64,000 nt of DNA from Elusimicrobia bacterium RIFOXYA2_FULL_47_53 (GCA_001800315.1 MGVE01000010.1:25789-89788), one strand, 5' to 3'. Positions 1 to 8,356 are shown, numbered from the stretch's first letter. Translations and numbers: made by a program. Notes: a model not told the origin generated them from the letters alone.

Positions 1-676
1 AAAGCAAAGCTTCCACATTTCTCAGAGACAAACCCTGCAGTTCCCTTACAAAATTGTCCTTTGAGACCAGAGGCACAAGCGATGGCCGCGGCTCCACTAC
101 GCCGTGCCCCGCGAGTTCGGCAAACCTGTATCCGTCGCCGGTGGAGCCGGTCCCCGGATATGAAAGCCCCCCGGTTCCTATTATGACTTTTTTCGCGTAG
201 TACTCAGAATTGCCGGCCGCGACGCCGGTTACAGCGCCCTGCGCCGCCAGTATTTTTCTTACCGGCATATTCACCAGTATCTCAACTTTCCCCTCAGCTA
301 AATATTTTTTAAGCGCGCCCACAACCGTTTCGGCCATATCGCTTACAGGAAATATCCTGCCGCCTCTTTCAACTTTTGTTTCCACGCCGAGCCTGTTAAA
401 GAGCTCAACCGTCTGCTGGTTTGAAAATACAGTAAGCGCCCTGTAAAGAAACTTCCCGCCGGAGCCGTAGCACGCTATAAAGTTTTTCAGGTCTCCGGCA
501 TTGGTGATATTACACCTGCCTTTCCCGGTAATCAGAAGTTTCTTTCCAAGCTCAGGATTTTTTTCCAGCAGAAGAACTTTTTTGCCGCCGGCCGCAGCCG
601 CGCCGGCGGCCAGCATGCCGGCCGCGCCGCCCCCGACAACAATGACATCATAATTTTTCGTGCTCGGCTTATTCAT
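1..676 (-). CDS. BaiN/HI0933-family NAD(P)/FAD-dependent oxidoreductase, 3' end outside window
   Basis: The reading frame starts at an ATG at 676 and runs off the left edge, so only about the first 225 residues are seen. The N-terminus reads MNKPSTKNYDVIVVGGGAAG, a Rossmann dinucleotide-binding fold with GGGAAG at residues 15-20. Further on is GKGRCNIT, the hallmark of the BaiN/YhiN/HI0933 flavoprotein family, and a GTGG motif. Members are FAD enzymes thought to reduce carbon-carbon double bonds or act as generic flavoprotein reductases; the substrate here cannot be told. Its start overlaps the end of the upstream 88-residue membrane protein by 8 bases, so the two are probably co-transcribed. 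Confidence 0.88.
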   Translation of the reverse strand, partial: MNKPSTKNYDVIVVGGGAAGMLAAGAAAAGGKKVLLLEKNPELGKKLLITGKGRCNITNAGDLKNFIACYGSGGKFLYRALTVFSNQQTVELFNRLGVETKVERGGRIFPVSDMAETVVGALKKYLAEGKVEILVNMPVRKILAAQGAVTGVAAGNSEYYAKKVIIGTGGLSYPGTGSTGDGYRFAELAGHGVVEPRPSLVPLVSKDNFVRELQGLSLRNVEALL

Positions 677-935
677 GATTATTGGAATATCCCAGGTTTC
701 TGTGGTAAAGCGCTATATCAATACAGACCATCAGGGCGTTGAACAAATATAAATATATGACAAAATCAAAGCTGTACTTTACTTTATGAATAATGCCGGA
801 CAAATATCCGGCTATAACGATATACAAAAATACCGCGCTCTTACTTCCGTTGTCCTTTGTCTTGTACGACTTATAAATTGAAAACGGCCAGGCAGCCCCG
901 AAACAAGCGAGCATAATTATCTCAAAAACACTCAT
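669..935 (-). CDS. Small membrane protein, PQ-loop-like
   Basis: An 88-residue protein with about three hydrophobic segments (residues 2-18, 34-50, 58-76). The first ends in a proline followed by IYKSYKTK, which resembles the PQ-loop repeat of SemiSWEET-type proteins, where a proline and a polar residue kink the helix. The length suits a single-repeat PQ-loop protein that would work as a dimer. No function can be given. It overlaps the flavoprotein gene by 8 bases and follows a strong terminator at 991-1033, so it probably begins its own transcript. PQ-loop assignment is inference from the motif only. Confidence 0.6.
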   Translation of the reverse strand: MSVFEIIMLACFGAAWPFSIYKSYKTKDNGSKSAVFLYIVIAGYLSGIIHKVKYSFDFVIYLYLFNALMVCIDIALYHRNLGYSNNHE

Positions 936-990
936 GGTTCTCCTCTTGAAAAACTCCGCTCATCATTATACTAACTTTTAGAGCAGTTTC

Positions 991-1033
991 CAAAAAAAAG
1001 CCCCACCCCTGGGGGGAGGGGTGGGGGGCTTTT
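991..1033 (-). terminator. Rho-independent terminator of the Rrf2/ferredoxin operon
   Basis: A very GC-rich hairpin (GCCCCACCCCT pairing with AGGGGTGGGG, with G-run slippage) is flanked on both sides by A and T runs. It sits just past the stop of the ferredoxin gene at 1070 and could act in both directions. Confidence 0.85.
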
Positions 1034-1069
1034 ATATTACAGTTACATTTAAAGTGAGCGCTCTTCTTA

Positions 1070-1909
1070 CTATATTATATCACCCTTAATGGAAATTGTA
1101 TACTCTTTTATAGGAATATTTTTTCCCGATTTGGCTATTGCTTCCTGCACTATGGATTCTACTCCGAAGCAGCACGGAACCTCCATATGCACGATAGTAA
1201 CGGATTTCAGTCCACTATTTTTAAAGATCTCGGAAAGCTTGTCTATATAGGCCTCCGCCGAATCGTCCAGCTTGGGGCAGAATATAGTCAATATCTTTCC
1301 TTTCAGGAACCTTCTGTGGAAATCCGCGTAGGCGAAAGGAACGCAATCAGCAGCCACCAGAAGTTCGGCTCCCTTGAGATACGGTGCGGCCGGATTAAGA
1401 AGATGCAGTTCTATCGGCCACTGCCTGAGTTCGGAAGAGAGCTTAACATTTGACGGCTCCTGTTTAGCGGCTGACTCACCGGTAAAATCCTGCATCGCCG
1501 AGCCCGGGCAGCCGCACGCCGAGTGCTGATGTTTCATATCCTTCTCCTTAGCGTCGTCCGGCTGAACTTTTATCTTATTGTCCTTAAGGTATTTCTCCGC
1601 TATCATTAAAAATTCGTCCTGTCCGTGATCCGCGAGATGTTTTAAATGCGCCTTGATAGTCTCGGGGCCTGCCTTAACAATATTTTTCATCACTTTCTTT
1701 TCATCGTAGGGTTCCGCTTCTCTTTTTTCAACCGTTATGGCGCCCTGCGGACAATGGCCTATGCAGGCGCCCAGCCCGTCGCAAAAAAGATCGCTTATAA
1801 GCCTTGCTTTCCCGTCCGTCACCTGCAAAGCGCCTTCGGGGCAATTCGGTATGCACAGCCCGCAGCCATTGCATTTGCCTTCGTCAATCCTTATAACTTC
1901 TCTTTTCAT
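1070..1909 (-). CDS. Dicluster 4Fe-4S ferredoxin-like protein in an Rrf2 operon
   Basis: The N-terminal 55 residues form a bacterial ferredoxin module. The first cluster motif is complete (CNGCGLCIPNC, residues 13-23). The second has only three cysteines, in CDGLGACIGHC at 43-53, so it may hold a different or incomplete cluster. The middle carries a CGCPGS motif, and the C-terminal half ends in a CCFG motif followed by helices, an arrangement seen in anaerobe proteins annotated only as 4Fe-4S binding. An electron-transfer or redox-sensing role is likely, but the partner is unknown. The gene starts 4 bases inside the Rrf2 regulator gene (1906-1909), so the two are translationally coupled and share one promoter. 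Confidence 0.85.
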   Translation of the reverse strand: MKREVIRIDEGKCNGCGLCIPNCPEGALQVTDGKARLISDLFCDGLGACIGHCPQGAITVEKREAEPYDEKKVMKNIVKAGPETIKAHLKHLADHGQDEFLMIAEKYLKDNKIKVQPDDAKEKDMKHQHSACGCPGSAMQDFTGESAAKQEPSNVKLSSELRQWPIELHLLNPAAPYLKGAELLVAADCVPFAYADFHRRFLKGKILTIFCPKLDDSAEAYIDKLSEIFKNSGLKSVTIVHMEVPCCFGVESIVQEAIAKSGKNIPIKEYTISIKGDII

Positions 1910-2349
1910 GGCTTTCCCCTTTTTACCCGCCTGCCCGGCCTGGACTCCAGATCGTTTTTAAGAGTCCCTATGGAAATACCGCTAAACTCATCTTTCAGCT
2001 TTCTCTCTACTGCTTTTATGCGGGCCCTCAACACACAGCGTCCGCGCTCAGGGCAGATACTTTTTCTAAACATGCAGTCAGCCATTTCAATATTACCCTG
2101 AAACAGCCTTATTATCCCGGTTATATACACATCCTCCGGCCTGCGCCTGAATTTTACTCCTCCGCACGCGCCTTCCTTAGACTCCAGAATACCGTCTTGC
2201 TTGAGAAGCCGGAGAATATTCCTTAAATACTGTTTGGGTATGCCCTCGCTTTGAGCTATCTCGGTAGAGGCCACGCACCTTCCGGGATTTCTTGAAAGAT
2301 ACATGAGAGCCCTGATGGCATAATCCGTATTTTTTGTAATGAGTTTCAA
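1906..2349 (-). CDS. Rrf2-family transcriptional regulator, probably Fe-S sensing
   Basis: A 147-residue winged-helix regulator. The N-terminus MKLITKNTDYAIRALMYL and the recognition region IPKQYLRNILRLLKQDGILES are typical of Rrf2, IscR and NsrR. Three cysteines at residues 92, 99 and 105 sit almost where IscR has its three cluster ligands (92, 98, 104), so it probably binds a 2Fe-2S or 4Fe-4S cluster. It is the first gene of a two-gene operon with the ferredoxin-like protein. A near-perfect 27 bp palindrome lies over the -10 box of its own promoter, pointing to autorepression released when the cluster is damaged or exchanged. Confidence 0.9.
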   Translation of the reverse strand: MKLITKNTDYAIRALMYLSRNPGRCVASTEIAQSEGIPKQYLRNILRLLKQDGILESKEGACGGVKFRRRPEDVYITGIIRLFQGNIEMADCMFRKSICPERGRCVLRARIKAVERKLKDEFSGISIGTLKNDLESRPGRRVKRGKP

Positions 2350-2362
2350 AAAGAAATCTCCC

Positions 2363-2402
2363 TAACTAACACTATTATAGTATTAGTTAAATGATTTGTC
2401 AA
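2363..2402 (-). promoter_or_regulatory. Sigma-70 promoter with overlapping Rrf2 operator
   Basis: On the minus strand TTGACA (2397-2402) and TATAAT (2374-2379) are both perfect consensus and are exactly 17 bases apart. A 27 bp palindrome at 2363-2389 (half-site TAACTAA, only one mismatched pair outside the centre) covers the -10 box. It lies 14 bases upstream of the Rrf2 start codon, the place expected for an autoregulatory operator. Confidence 0.88.
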
Positions 2403-2416
2403 TAGCCCGAAAAAAT

Positions 2417-2443
2417 AAAACTGCCCGGGCAAAAGGCAGTTTT
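2417..2443 (-). terminator. Hairpin terminator after the aldolase gene
   Basis: AAAACTGCC (2417-2425) pairs with GGCAGTTTT (2435-2443) around a 9-base loop. It lies between the aldolase stop at 2482 and the Rrf2 promoter and would separate the two transcription units. Confidence 0.8.
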
Positions 2444-2481
2444 CATTGACTCCGGAAAATATTCGCTCAGCATGGTAAAAC

Positions 2482-3492
2482 CTACTCAATCATTTTGTCG
2501 TAAAAAGCTATGTAGTCGTCGGGGTTATCGCTCGCGCGCAGTTTTATGGCGTCCCTGGGATGCTCATTGAGCTGGCCGGTTATCATATAAGGTATAGTAA
2601 ATCCCCACTCTATTTTTTTGCGCAGAGGCAAAAAAACATTCTGAATGCATTCAAGCACCGGCCTTATATCGTATTTCGGGTTTTTCAGAAATCCTATCAG
2701 CAGCTCCAGGGGACAGTTGCCGGCTCCGCGGCCCAACCCGTCAATAGTGGCATCCAGCCTGTTGACCCCGTTGATTATGGCTTCAATTGTGTTGGCGTAG
2801 GCCAGCTGCTGGTTATTATGCGTATGTATGCCAATCTGCTTCCCCGTGCCTTTCATGGCGCTTGAAAACTTCCTGCAGAGGTCTCTGACCTGTTCGGAAT
2901 ACATAGAGCCGAAGCTGTCAACTATATAGATGGTTCCGACATCGCTTTTAGCTATCACATCAAGCGCCTTATTAAGGTCGGAATCCTTAACAACCGATAT
3001 TGACATGAGATTTAGCGTAGTCTCGTAGCCTTTGTCGGCAGCGTCTTTCACCATATCTAAAGCCGTGGGTATCTGGTGGATATAGGTGGCAACCCGTACG
3101 CAGTCAAAAACACTTTTGCTTTTTGGGAGTATGTCGTGATGGTAGTCGGTCCTTTCGGCGTCCGCCATAACACAGAGCTTCATTTTGTTCTTTTCTCCGC
3201 CAATAATCCTCTTTATATCGTCCTCGTCGCAGAACTTCCAACGGCCGTAATCGGCAGGCGAAAATATCTTTTTGTCAGCCTTATAACCAAACTCCATATA
3301 ATCCACTCCGGCGGCCAGGCAGGTATTGTAAACCGCCATTACAAAACTATCGTCAAAATTGTGGTTATTCATAAGGCCGCCGTCGCGCACAGTACAGTCA
3401 AGAATCTTTATCTCGGGCCTGTAAGTAACCCATGAATCCCCGCCGTTTCCAGCGGCTTTTTTTACCTTAATTTTTGATTTTGCCTTTGCCAT
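2482..3492 (-). CDS. DRE-TIM metallolyase (HMGL-like) aldolase
   Basis: A 336-residue TIM-barrel aldolase of the pyruvate carboxyltransferase/HMG-CoA-lyase superfamily. The metal and catalytic motif CTVRDGG is at residues 33-39, a second metal-binding motif HTHNN is near residue 222, and a glycine-rich GLGRGAGN follows. This set is closest to 4-hydroxy-2-oxovalerate-type aldolases, but such stand-alone forms often act on sugar-derived substrates, so the reaction is not certain. The ATG at 3492 has a good GGAGG ribosome site. The gene starts 26 bases inside the upstream glucoamylase-like gene and ends before a terminator at 2417-2443. The first 20 residues are a lysine-rich extension. Confidence 0.85.
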   Translation of the reverse strand: MAKAKSKIKVKKAAGNGGDSWVTYRPEIKILDCTVRDGGLMNNHNFDDSFVMAVYNTCLAAGVDYMEFGYKADKKIFSPADYGRWKFCDEDDIKRIIGGEKNKMKLCVMADAERTDYHHDILPKSKSVFDCVRVATYIHQIPTALDMVKDAADKGYETTLNLMSISVVKDSDLNKALDVIAKSDVGTIYIVDSFGSMYSEQVRDLCRKFSSAMKGTGKQIGIHTHNNQQLAYANTIEAIINGVNRLDATIDGLGRGAGNCPLELLIGFLKNPKYDIRPVLECIQNVFLPLRKKIEWGFTIPYMITGQLNEHPRDAIKLRASDNPDDYIAFYDKMIE

Positions 3493-5791
3493 TTTCCCTT
3501 CCTCCGTTATTATTGTTTATTTCAAAAAAATTTTCGTCTTTCAGCAGATGAGCGGCTTTTTTAAATATTTCGTCCGACTCAAAACGCTTTCTGACCGCGT
3601 TGCCGTTTAAATAATTATCCAGAGCCAGCAGTATCATGCCCTGATCCAGCGCCAGGTACTTATACGCGACTTTTTTTGTCTTCGGGTCCAGGGCGTCATA
3701 AAAACCGTATTCTCCGTAAACATCCCAGCCAGACGCCATTCTACGGATATTCTTTACCGCCTCTTTGGGCGAGGCCTCAAGCGCAAGGAAAGAGGCGTGA
3801 GGCGTCACCGCGCCTGAGTTGTAGCCCATGATTCCGAGAGGCTTGACTCCGTATTCAAGATAACCGCCTTCGGGATTTGAAGACGGGCTCATTCCCCAGA
3901 CCGGGTACTTGAGCTCTTTTAGCGCGTAATCCATAGAAACCGCAACATGGGCTTCGGCATTGGGACCTAAAGCTCCCGGTGAAAACCTGCTTTCGTCAAT
4001 CAAAAGCGCGGGCATGAGCGCTTCAAACATGCTCCCGCCCCAGGAAGGAACATACCTGAATTTTTTGTACTCATACCAGCCGCCGTAGTAGCTTATCCTG
4101 CCGAATTTCTTTTGTGTTCTGCCCTTTGGCTCCTGAGTGACCCATTTGCTTCCCTCGGGAAAAGTCCTTGCCATTTTAAACCAGTGCGCTTCCTCCACAT
4201 CACCTCTGCCTATCGCTATAAAGCTCGCGAGCCTCGGTTCCGCGTAAAGGACACCGTAATGGTAATTAACATAATCACCCATGTTTTCAAAGTAGCCGTG
4301 CCACATCTGCTGTTCAACCCTGTCATAGAAAAACCCAAAATCCCATTTCTTTAAAATCGCGGAGCAGGTTTCACCTATCTCGTCAGGGAACGCGTTTTTG
4401 GCAACATACACGCCGGCCGCGAGCCAGCCTGAATCCACAAAAGATACAAAGTAGTCCGTTCTCGCGCCCCAAGTGGTATCGTAATAATTAAAAAGAAAAC
4501 CGCTCCGCGATCTCTCAAGCTTTGAGACCGTCTTTAGCGTCAGCCTTAATCTCGCGACGGCGTCTTCCCTGGAAATGAAACCGAAATCGCGGGCCGCGAC
4601 CACAGCCGCCAGGTAAATACCGATGTTGGTGATATTAGTATAATCGCCTATGAAAGAGCCTTTACCCAGGGGCGTGTCACTGCCAAGCGCGATGGTGTCC
4701 AGGGGCAGTCCGTGTTCGGTATCGGTTATATCATTAAAAAAACGCCATGTGTCGCTGGCTATCTGAATGAGGAATTCCCTGTCATCTGTTGAGAACTTCT
4801 TTTTAACCAGAGTCTTTTTTGGGAAACCGCCCAGGCGGCTCATAAGATATTTTTTGTACTCGGCTTCGCCTGCAAAACCCAGCTTTTTCTGATCGTTTAT
4901 ATGCAGCCTGTAGCTTTCTTCGCCTTTCTGGCACAAAAGCATATAGCCGGGCTTTTCTTCAAGGTAAAGCTGAATCTTAAACGCGTCCTGCAATCCGCAG
5001 GGCTCTTTGCGGTAGCCGTCTTTTTCTTTGTCGGACGGGACCAGATACCATTTTGTGAAACTTTTGTCCTCAACCACCGAATACGCCTTGTCCCTGTACG
5101 GAAGCGGCGGGCTGTCAAAAACGGTCTGAATCGGAATATTCTTTTTTACAAACGCGATATTGTCAATGAAAACGGCGCCTTTTCTCTTTGTCACGCCTCT
5201 TTTATGAAATATTATTACCAGTTCGTCTAAATTCCTGAATGCTATCCCGTGATCTTTCCAGACCTCCGGGTTTGACTTATCGTACAGGCCGTTAAAATAC
5301 GCCAAAGGAATACTGACCCTTCTCCAGTTAGAGGTAATACCTTTTACCGTCTGCATGCCCGTGAGTTTAAAAAGCTTTGAATCCCGGTCTTTGAACTTTT
5401 TTATTTCCAGCCTGAAAGTTTCAGTAAAACCCGCTTTCGCGTCGCCTTTTATGTCAAACTCTATGTGATCGTAGCCGCTGGCGTCAAAATCATTGAGCCC
5501 CAGCCAGAATCCGTTAACCGCTTCACCGGCGAAATTCACGCTGTACTCAAGCCTGAGAGCCTTCCTGGAATTCTCCGGGCCCGGCATACTGGCTATCTGC
5601 GATCTGCAGTAGATTTTTTTATTGGACGGGTCTATGGTCCAGGTGCCGCTGGCGCCTCCGGCAGCGTTGGCGCCGCCCTCAAAGTTTTCTATCAAAAAAT
5701 AGCCCGTTGACGCTTGCGCGGCATGGGCATTTACTAAAGCTGAAAACAGGCTGACGAGCATTACTGCCGGCAGCAGAAGGCATTTATTCAC
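3467..5791 (-). CDS. Exported glucoamylase-like protein with N-terminal carbohydrate-binding-type domain
   Basis: A 774-residue protein that begins with a GTG behind a GGGGA site. A signal peptide (about residues 1-25, ending in AHA) precedes a beta-sandwich of the CIA30/CBM11 type (about 30-215; motifs NFEGG, FDIKGDA and VFIDNIAFVK). Residues from about 345 to 740 match the glycoamylase-like (alpha,alpha-barrel) family, seen in TNIGIYLAAVVAARDFGFIS, DSGWLAAG, SWGGSMFEALMPAL and SSNPEGGYLEYG. Relatives include beta-1,2-glucan hydrolases and the glycoamylase domain of cyclic glucan synthases. It is probably periplasmic or secreted and acts on a glucan. The same N-terminal domain recurs alone at 7634-8287. 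Confidence 0.85.
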   Translation of the reverse strand: MNKCLLLPAVMLVSLFSALVNAHAAQASTGYFLIENFEGGANAAGGASGTWTIDPSNKKIYCRSQIASMPGPENSRKALRLEYSVNFAGEAVNGFWLGLNDFDASGYDHIEFDIKGDAKAGFTETFRLEIKKFKDRDSKLFKLTGMQTVKGITSNWRRVSIPLAYFNGLYDKSNPEVWKDHGIAFRNLDELVIIFHKRGVTKRKGAVFIDNIAFVKKNIPIQTVFDSPPLPYRDKAYSVVEDKSFTKWYLVPSDKEKDGYRKEPCGLQDAFKIQLYLEEKPGYMLLCQKGEESYRLHINDQKKLGFAGEAEYKKYLMSRLGGFPKKTLVKKKFSTDDREFLIQIASDTWRFFNDITDTEHGLPLDTIALGSDTPLGKGSFIGDYTNITNIGIYLAAVVAARDFGFISREDAVARLRLTLKTVSKLERSRSGFLFNYYDTTWGARTDYFVSFVDSGWLAAGVYVAKNAFPDEIGETCSAILKKWDFGFFYDRVEQQMWHGYFENMGDYVNYHYGVLYAEPRLASFIAIGRGDVEEAHWFKMARTFPEGSKWVTQEPKGRTQKKFGRISYYGGWYEYKKFRYVPSWGGSMFEALMPALLIDESRFSPGALGPNAEAHVAVSMDYALKELKYPVWGMSPSSNPEGGYLEYGVKPLGIMGYNSGAVTPHASFLALEASPKEAVKNIRRMASGWDVYGEYGFYDALDPKTKKVAYKYLALDQGMILLALDNYLNGNAVRKRFESDEIFKKAAHLLKDENFFEINNNNGGRENGKGKIKN

Positions 5792-5869
5792 AAAAATCCC
5801 CGTATATTTGAGCGCTAATTATAGATTATTAGGCGGCTTAAGTCAAAAGAAAACGGCGCAGGGTAATAT

Positions 5870-6382
5870 TTATATAAAACGCTCAAATTTATCCTTTTTA
5901 ACTTTACATATGGGGCATGTCTCGGGAGCGCTGTCCCTCGCGCACAAATAGCCGCATACCCTGCAGCGCCATACCGGATAGGGGAGCCCGCCTGAAACGC
6001 CGGTTTTTTCACTGCTGCCGGTTTTTTTTCTCTCCGAAAGCGAAGGCCTTCTTTCAGGGATGGAGCCTAAACGCTTTTTTCCGCTTAACACTTCGCCGGA
6101 AACATATAACCCGCAATAGCAGGCTCCGTATTCATTCAAATCTTGATCGCGGTAGTCGCAGGGGCAGATTATATCAAGGTCCGCGGAACGCTCGCCGCTT
6201 GAAAGCCTGCACGGACAGCTCTGGTAACCATATCTCTTCTCGTTTACCAGAAGCCCGGAAACAAGTTCTTTGGAAAATTCGGTGTCGGGATTTAAAGCGT
6301 ATCCGCCGCCCTCTGCCTCTTTTTTTATGCGCCGGTATGAAGCCTCTATCTCAAAATCAGCGGGATTTATTTTATTTTCCAT
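5870..6382 (-). CDS. Ferredoxin:thioredoxin reductase catalytic domain fused to a rubredoxin-like domain
   Basis: The N-terminal 100 residues are an FTR catalytic (FtrB) domain with six cysteines in three pairs: CPC (56, 58), CPC (73, 75) and CYC (88, 90). In plant and cyanobacterial FTR the last pair is CHC, so the active-site histidine is replaced by tyrosine. A lysine-rich linker leads to a rubredoxin/rubrerythrin-type knuckle at about 137-165 (CRVCGYLC then CPICK). The protein would hold a 4Fe-4S cluster next to a redox disulfide and pass electrons from the rubredoxin-like site to a thiol partner. The likely partner is the glutaredoxin-like protein just upstream, whose stop overlaps this start by 11 bases. 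Confidence 0.88.
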   Translation of the reverse strand: MENKINPADFEIEASYRRIKKEAEGGGYALNPDTEFSKELVSGLLVNEKRYGYQSCPCRLSSGERSADLDIICPCDYRDQDLNEYGACYCGLYVSGEVLSGKKRLGSIPERRPSLSERKKTGSSEKTGVSGGLPYPVWRCRVCGYLCARDSAPETCPICKVKKDKFERFI

Positions 6383-6659
6383 GGCCCAATCCTTTTTTTA
6401 TCTTATCCGGGTCATAACCCACAATGCACTTCTCTCCGCCAATAACAACCGTAGGGAAAGACCCTGATGGATTCCACTTGCCCAGTTCTTCCTGCGCCTC
6501 CCGGCGTTCCTCTCCGGAAAGAGTGTCAACATCAACAAAATAATATTCAATCCCCATATCGTTTAACATCTTTTTGGTTTTTTTGCACCAGACGCAGGTG
6601 CTTAAAGCGTAGATCACGATTTCGCCCTTGTTTTTTCCTTTTACATGATTGTAGTTCAT
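6372..6659 (-). CDS. Glutaredoxin/thioredoxin-like protein
   Basis: A 95-residue glutaredoxin-fold protein. The N-terminus has a strand followed by the active-site disulfide CVWC at residues 22-25, a cis-proline motif FPTVVIGG, and [11 protein letters not shown] near the end. This is the NrdH/anaerobic glutaredoxin type, which takes electrons from a reductase instead of glutathione. It overlaps the FTR-rubredoxin gene by 11 bases, so a complete short thiol-reduction chain (ferredoxin or rubredoxin, FTR, glutaredoxin) is encoded here. Its upstream side is occupied by the small inverted-repeat element at 6672-6846. Confidence 0.88.
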   Translation of the reverse strand: MNYNHVKGKNKGEIVIYALSTCVWCKKTKKMLNDMGIEYYFVDVDTLSGEERREAQEELGKWNPSGSFPTVVIGGEKCIVGYDPDKIKKGLGHGK

Positions 6660-6671
6660 TTTTAAAACCTC

Positions 6672-6846
6672 TTATTGAGTCAGTTGAAAAACCTCTTTTG
6701 AACTGCAATTTTGGCCTTTGGCCTGCGGCTTCGTTGGCCTCAGCTTACAGATACTCCGTGGAGCATATGCTAAGCTTCAGCCGCCTCGCCTCGGCACAAA
6801 ACCCAAAATTTCGCTCCTGAAACAGGCTTTTTCAATTGACTCTTAT
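6672..6846. mobile_element. Small non-coding element with terminal inverted repeats (MITE-like)
   Basis: Two ends face each other: TTGAGTCAGTTGAAAAACC near 6675 and its inverted partner GGCTTTTTCAATTGACTC near 6826-6842. The ~135 bp between them codes for nothing. The same ends occur at 18713-18925 and singly near 18311 and 25170. The right end overlaps the stop codon of the neighbouring YhcH-type gene. It could be a non-autonomous transposon or a REP-type terminator-like repeat. Confidence 0.55.
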
Positions 6847-7278
6847 CTTAAATATTAACTTTTTGATCCGTCTGGAACCGCCGCACAAGGGAGCATGGGC
6901 GTCAGAGGGATAAAAAACAGCCAGGTCTCCCGGATTAAGCGTCAGCAGGCATAGCGGCCGGCCGGCAAAAAACATTACATCTTTTTTTGAATCGTATTTA
7001 TTACTTATCCGCCCGCTTTTCTTTACCGGAGCCCAGCCTATATTTTCGCGGCCCGAAACGAGCAGATGCGCGTCAATATAGCGCCTGTGCGCTTCAAGGC
7101 GTGCCGCCTTAACCGGGGCGCCCTCAAAAACAACGGCATAAATATTATCGCCGTCAATCTCATGACTGCCGGAGGGCAACGCCATTAAATCGGTATTTTT
7201 CAGATAATTTAAAATTTTTCTTAAAACAGCCGCGTTAAACAGCTTTTTGTTTAAGACCGATAGATTGTCTAAAATCAT
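6832..7278 (-). CDS. YhcH/YjgK/YiaL-family protein (beta-galactosidase-subunit-like cupin)
   Basis: From the ATG at 7278, which has an AGGTGA ribosome site 8 bases upstream, the protein is 148 residues. Family motifs are visible: MILDNLSVL, GSHEIDGDNIYAVV, EAHRRYIDAHLLVSGRENIGW and FYPSDAHAPL. These proteins are small cupin-fold sugar-binding enzymes linked to sialic acid or other sugar catabolism. An upstream in-frame start at 7341 would add 21 residues that the family does not have. The last codons and stop (VN, TGA) lie inside the terminal repeat of the element at 6672-6846, so that insertion may have reset the C-terminus. Confidence 0.85.
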   Translation of the reverse strand: MILDNLSVLNKKLFNAAVLRKILNYLKNTDLMALPSGSHEIDGDNIYAVVFEGAPVKAARLEAHRRYIDAHLLVSGRENIGWAPVKKSGRISNKYDSKKDVMFFAGRPLCLLTLNPGDLAVFYPSDAHAPLCGGSRRIKKLIFKIRVN

Positions 7279-7401
7279 ATTATTGAACTCACCTGTTCCA
7301 TTGGCGATTAACAGCATTTTCAGCCGGAAAAGCCTGCCCATTAACGGATTTACTTTACTAAAACAAACGGCCTATTGCAATAGTCCCGGCGGAGAAGCGA
7401 A

Positions 7402-7508
7402 CTAATCCTCCGTCAAGGCGGCGCGGTCGTTCTGGAGTCCACCGTAGCGGACAAAGAATCTCGTCACTGGATGAAAAACGAGCCCCTTCGCTTCGTTCAG
7501 AGTGACTT
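7402..7508. repeat. Dispersed non-coding repeat, copy 1
   Basis: The stretch contains GGATGAAAAACGAGCCCC and CTTCGCTTCGTTCAGAGTGA. It is an inverted, diverged copy of 8824-8928 over about 105 bp, and parts recur at 18344-18372 and 18753-18808. The rest of the 7342-7633 gap holds no gene. Confidence 0.75.
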
Positions 7509-7633
7509 AACTATCCGACAAAACCTTCACCGTCCAACCATGGACACTCGCTGAGGATTAAGGAGCTGATAATTATTTGACTTTTAATTACGCAATATAT
7601 AAAATGCCGAAATAATATACCAGAGGAGAAAAA

Positions 7634-8287
7634 ATGTCCAAACGCAGAATTCTCATTCTTTCAGTATTTATTGCCCTGGCTTCCGTTTCTCTTTTATCAA
7701 CCCAGTCAGGCTACTTTAAAAGGCTTTTTGAAAAATTCCGTTCAATAGAAGGCCGCCTTACGGTCGCTGATTTTGACAATGGCAGGAAATCAGACAATCT
7801 CGGCGGCGAAATAGGGCCCTGGGATAAAGACCCCGCCGACAAGACGCAGGGATGCCGGGTTGACTACTCCGTTGACAGCATGCCGGAGTACGGAAAATGC
7901 GTAAAGATCAACTATGATGTAGACTCGCCAAACGCGGCTTTTAACGGCTTCTACATGAAACTCGGCGGGCTTGACGCGAGCGCGTTTGAAAAATTTTCGT
8001 TCTGGATTAAAGGCGATCCGAAAAAATTCAAGATGGAGCTTAAAAACGATTCCGGAGAATCCGCCTCAACTTATATAACCGGCTGTAGCGCGGAATGGCA
8101 GCGCATGGAACTGCCGTTCTCATCGTTGAAGACACTCAAAAACAGGTCCGGACTTACTGAGCTGGTTATTGTCTTTGAAGACGACCATACCAGGCCCAAA
8201 ACCGGCTCGCTCTACCTTGACGAAGTTATTCTCGTTAAACCCGAAAAACCATCGGATGAGAAATCCGCCGAAAAGACGAAAAAATAA
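7634..8287 (+). CDS. Membrane-anchored or exported CIA30/CBM-like domain protein
   Basis: One of two clear plus-strand genes. A hydrophobic N-terminus (residues 5-24) is an uncleaved anchor or signal peptide. It is followed by a single beta-sandwich domain with motifs LTVADFDNGRKSDNLGGEIG, FNGFYMKLGGLDAS, FWIKGD and SLYLDEVILVK. This domain is clearly related to the N-terminal domain of the glucoamylase-like protein at 3467-5791 (NGFWLGLNDFDASG and FDIKGDA there). It probably binds a carbohydrate at the cell surface. No catalytic domain is present. The C-terminus is a short lysine-rich tail. An AGAGGAG ribosome site lies just upstream. It is flanked by inverted copies of a non-coding repeat. 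Confidence 0.75.
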   Translation: MSKRRILILSVFIALASVSLLSTQSGYFKRLFEKFRSIEGRLTVADFDNGRKSDNLGGEIGPWDKDPADKTQGCRVDYSVDSMPEYGKCVKINYDVDSPNAAFNGFYMKLGGLDASAFEKFSFWIKGDPKKFKMELKNDSGESASTYITGCSAEWQRMELPFSSLKTLKNRSGLTELVIVFEDDHTRPKTGSLYLDEVILVKPEKPSDEKSAEKTKK

Positions 8288-8356
8288 ACGGCCGGGCATA
8301 GCCCTCAGTGCCGTTTTAAACTGCGCCGACGAAAACCTTATTCCAACCGGCTCAAA

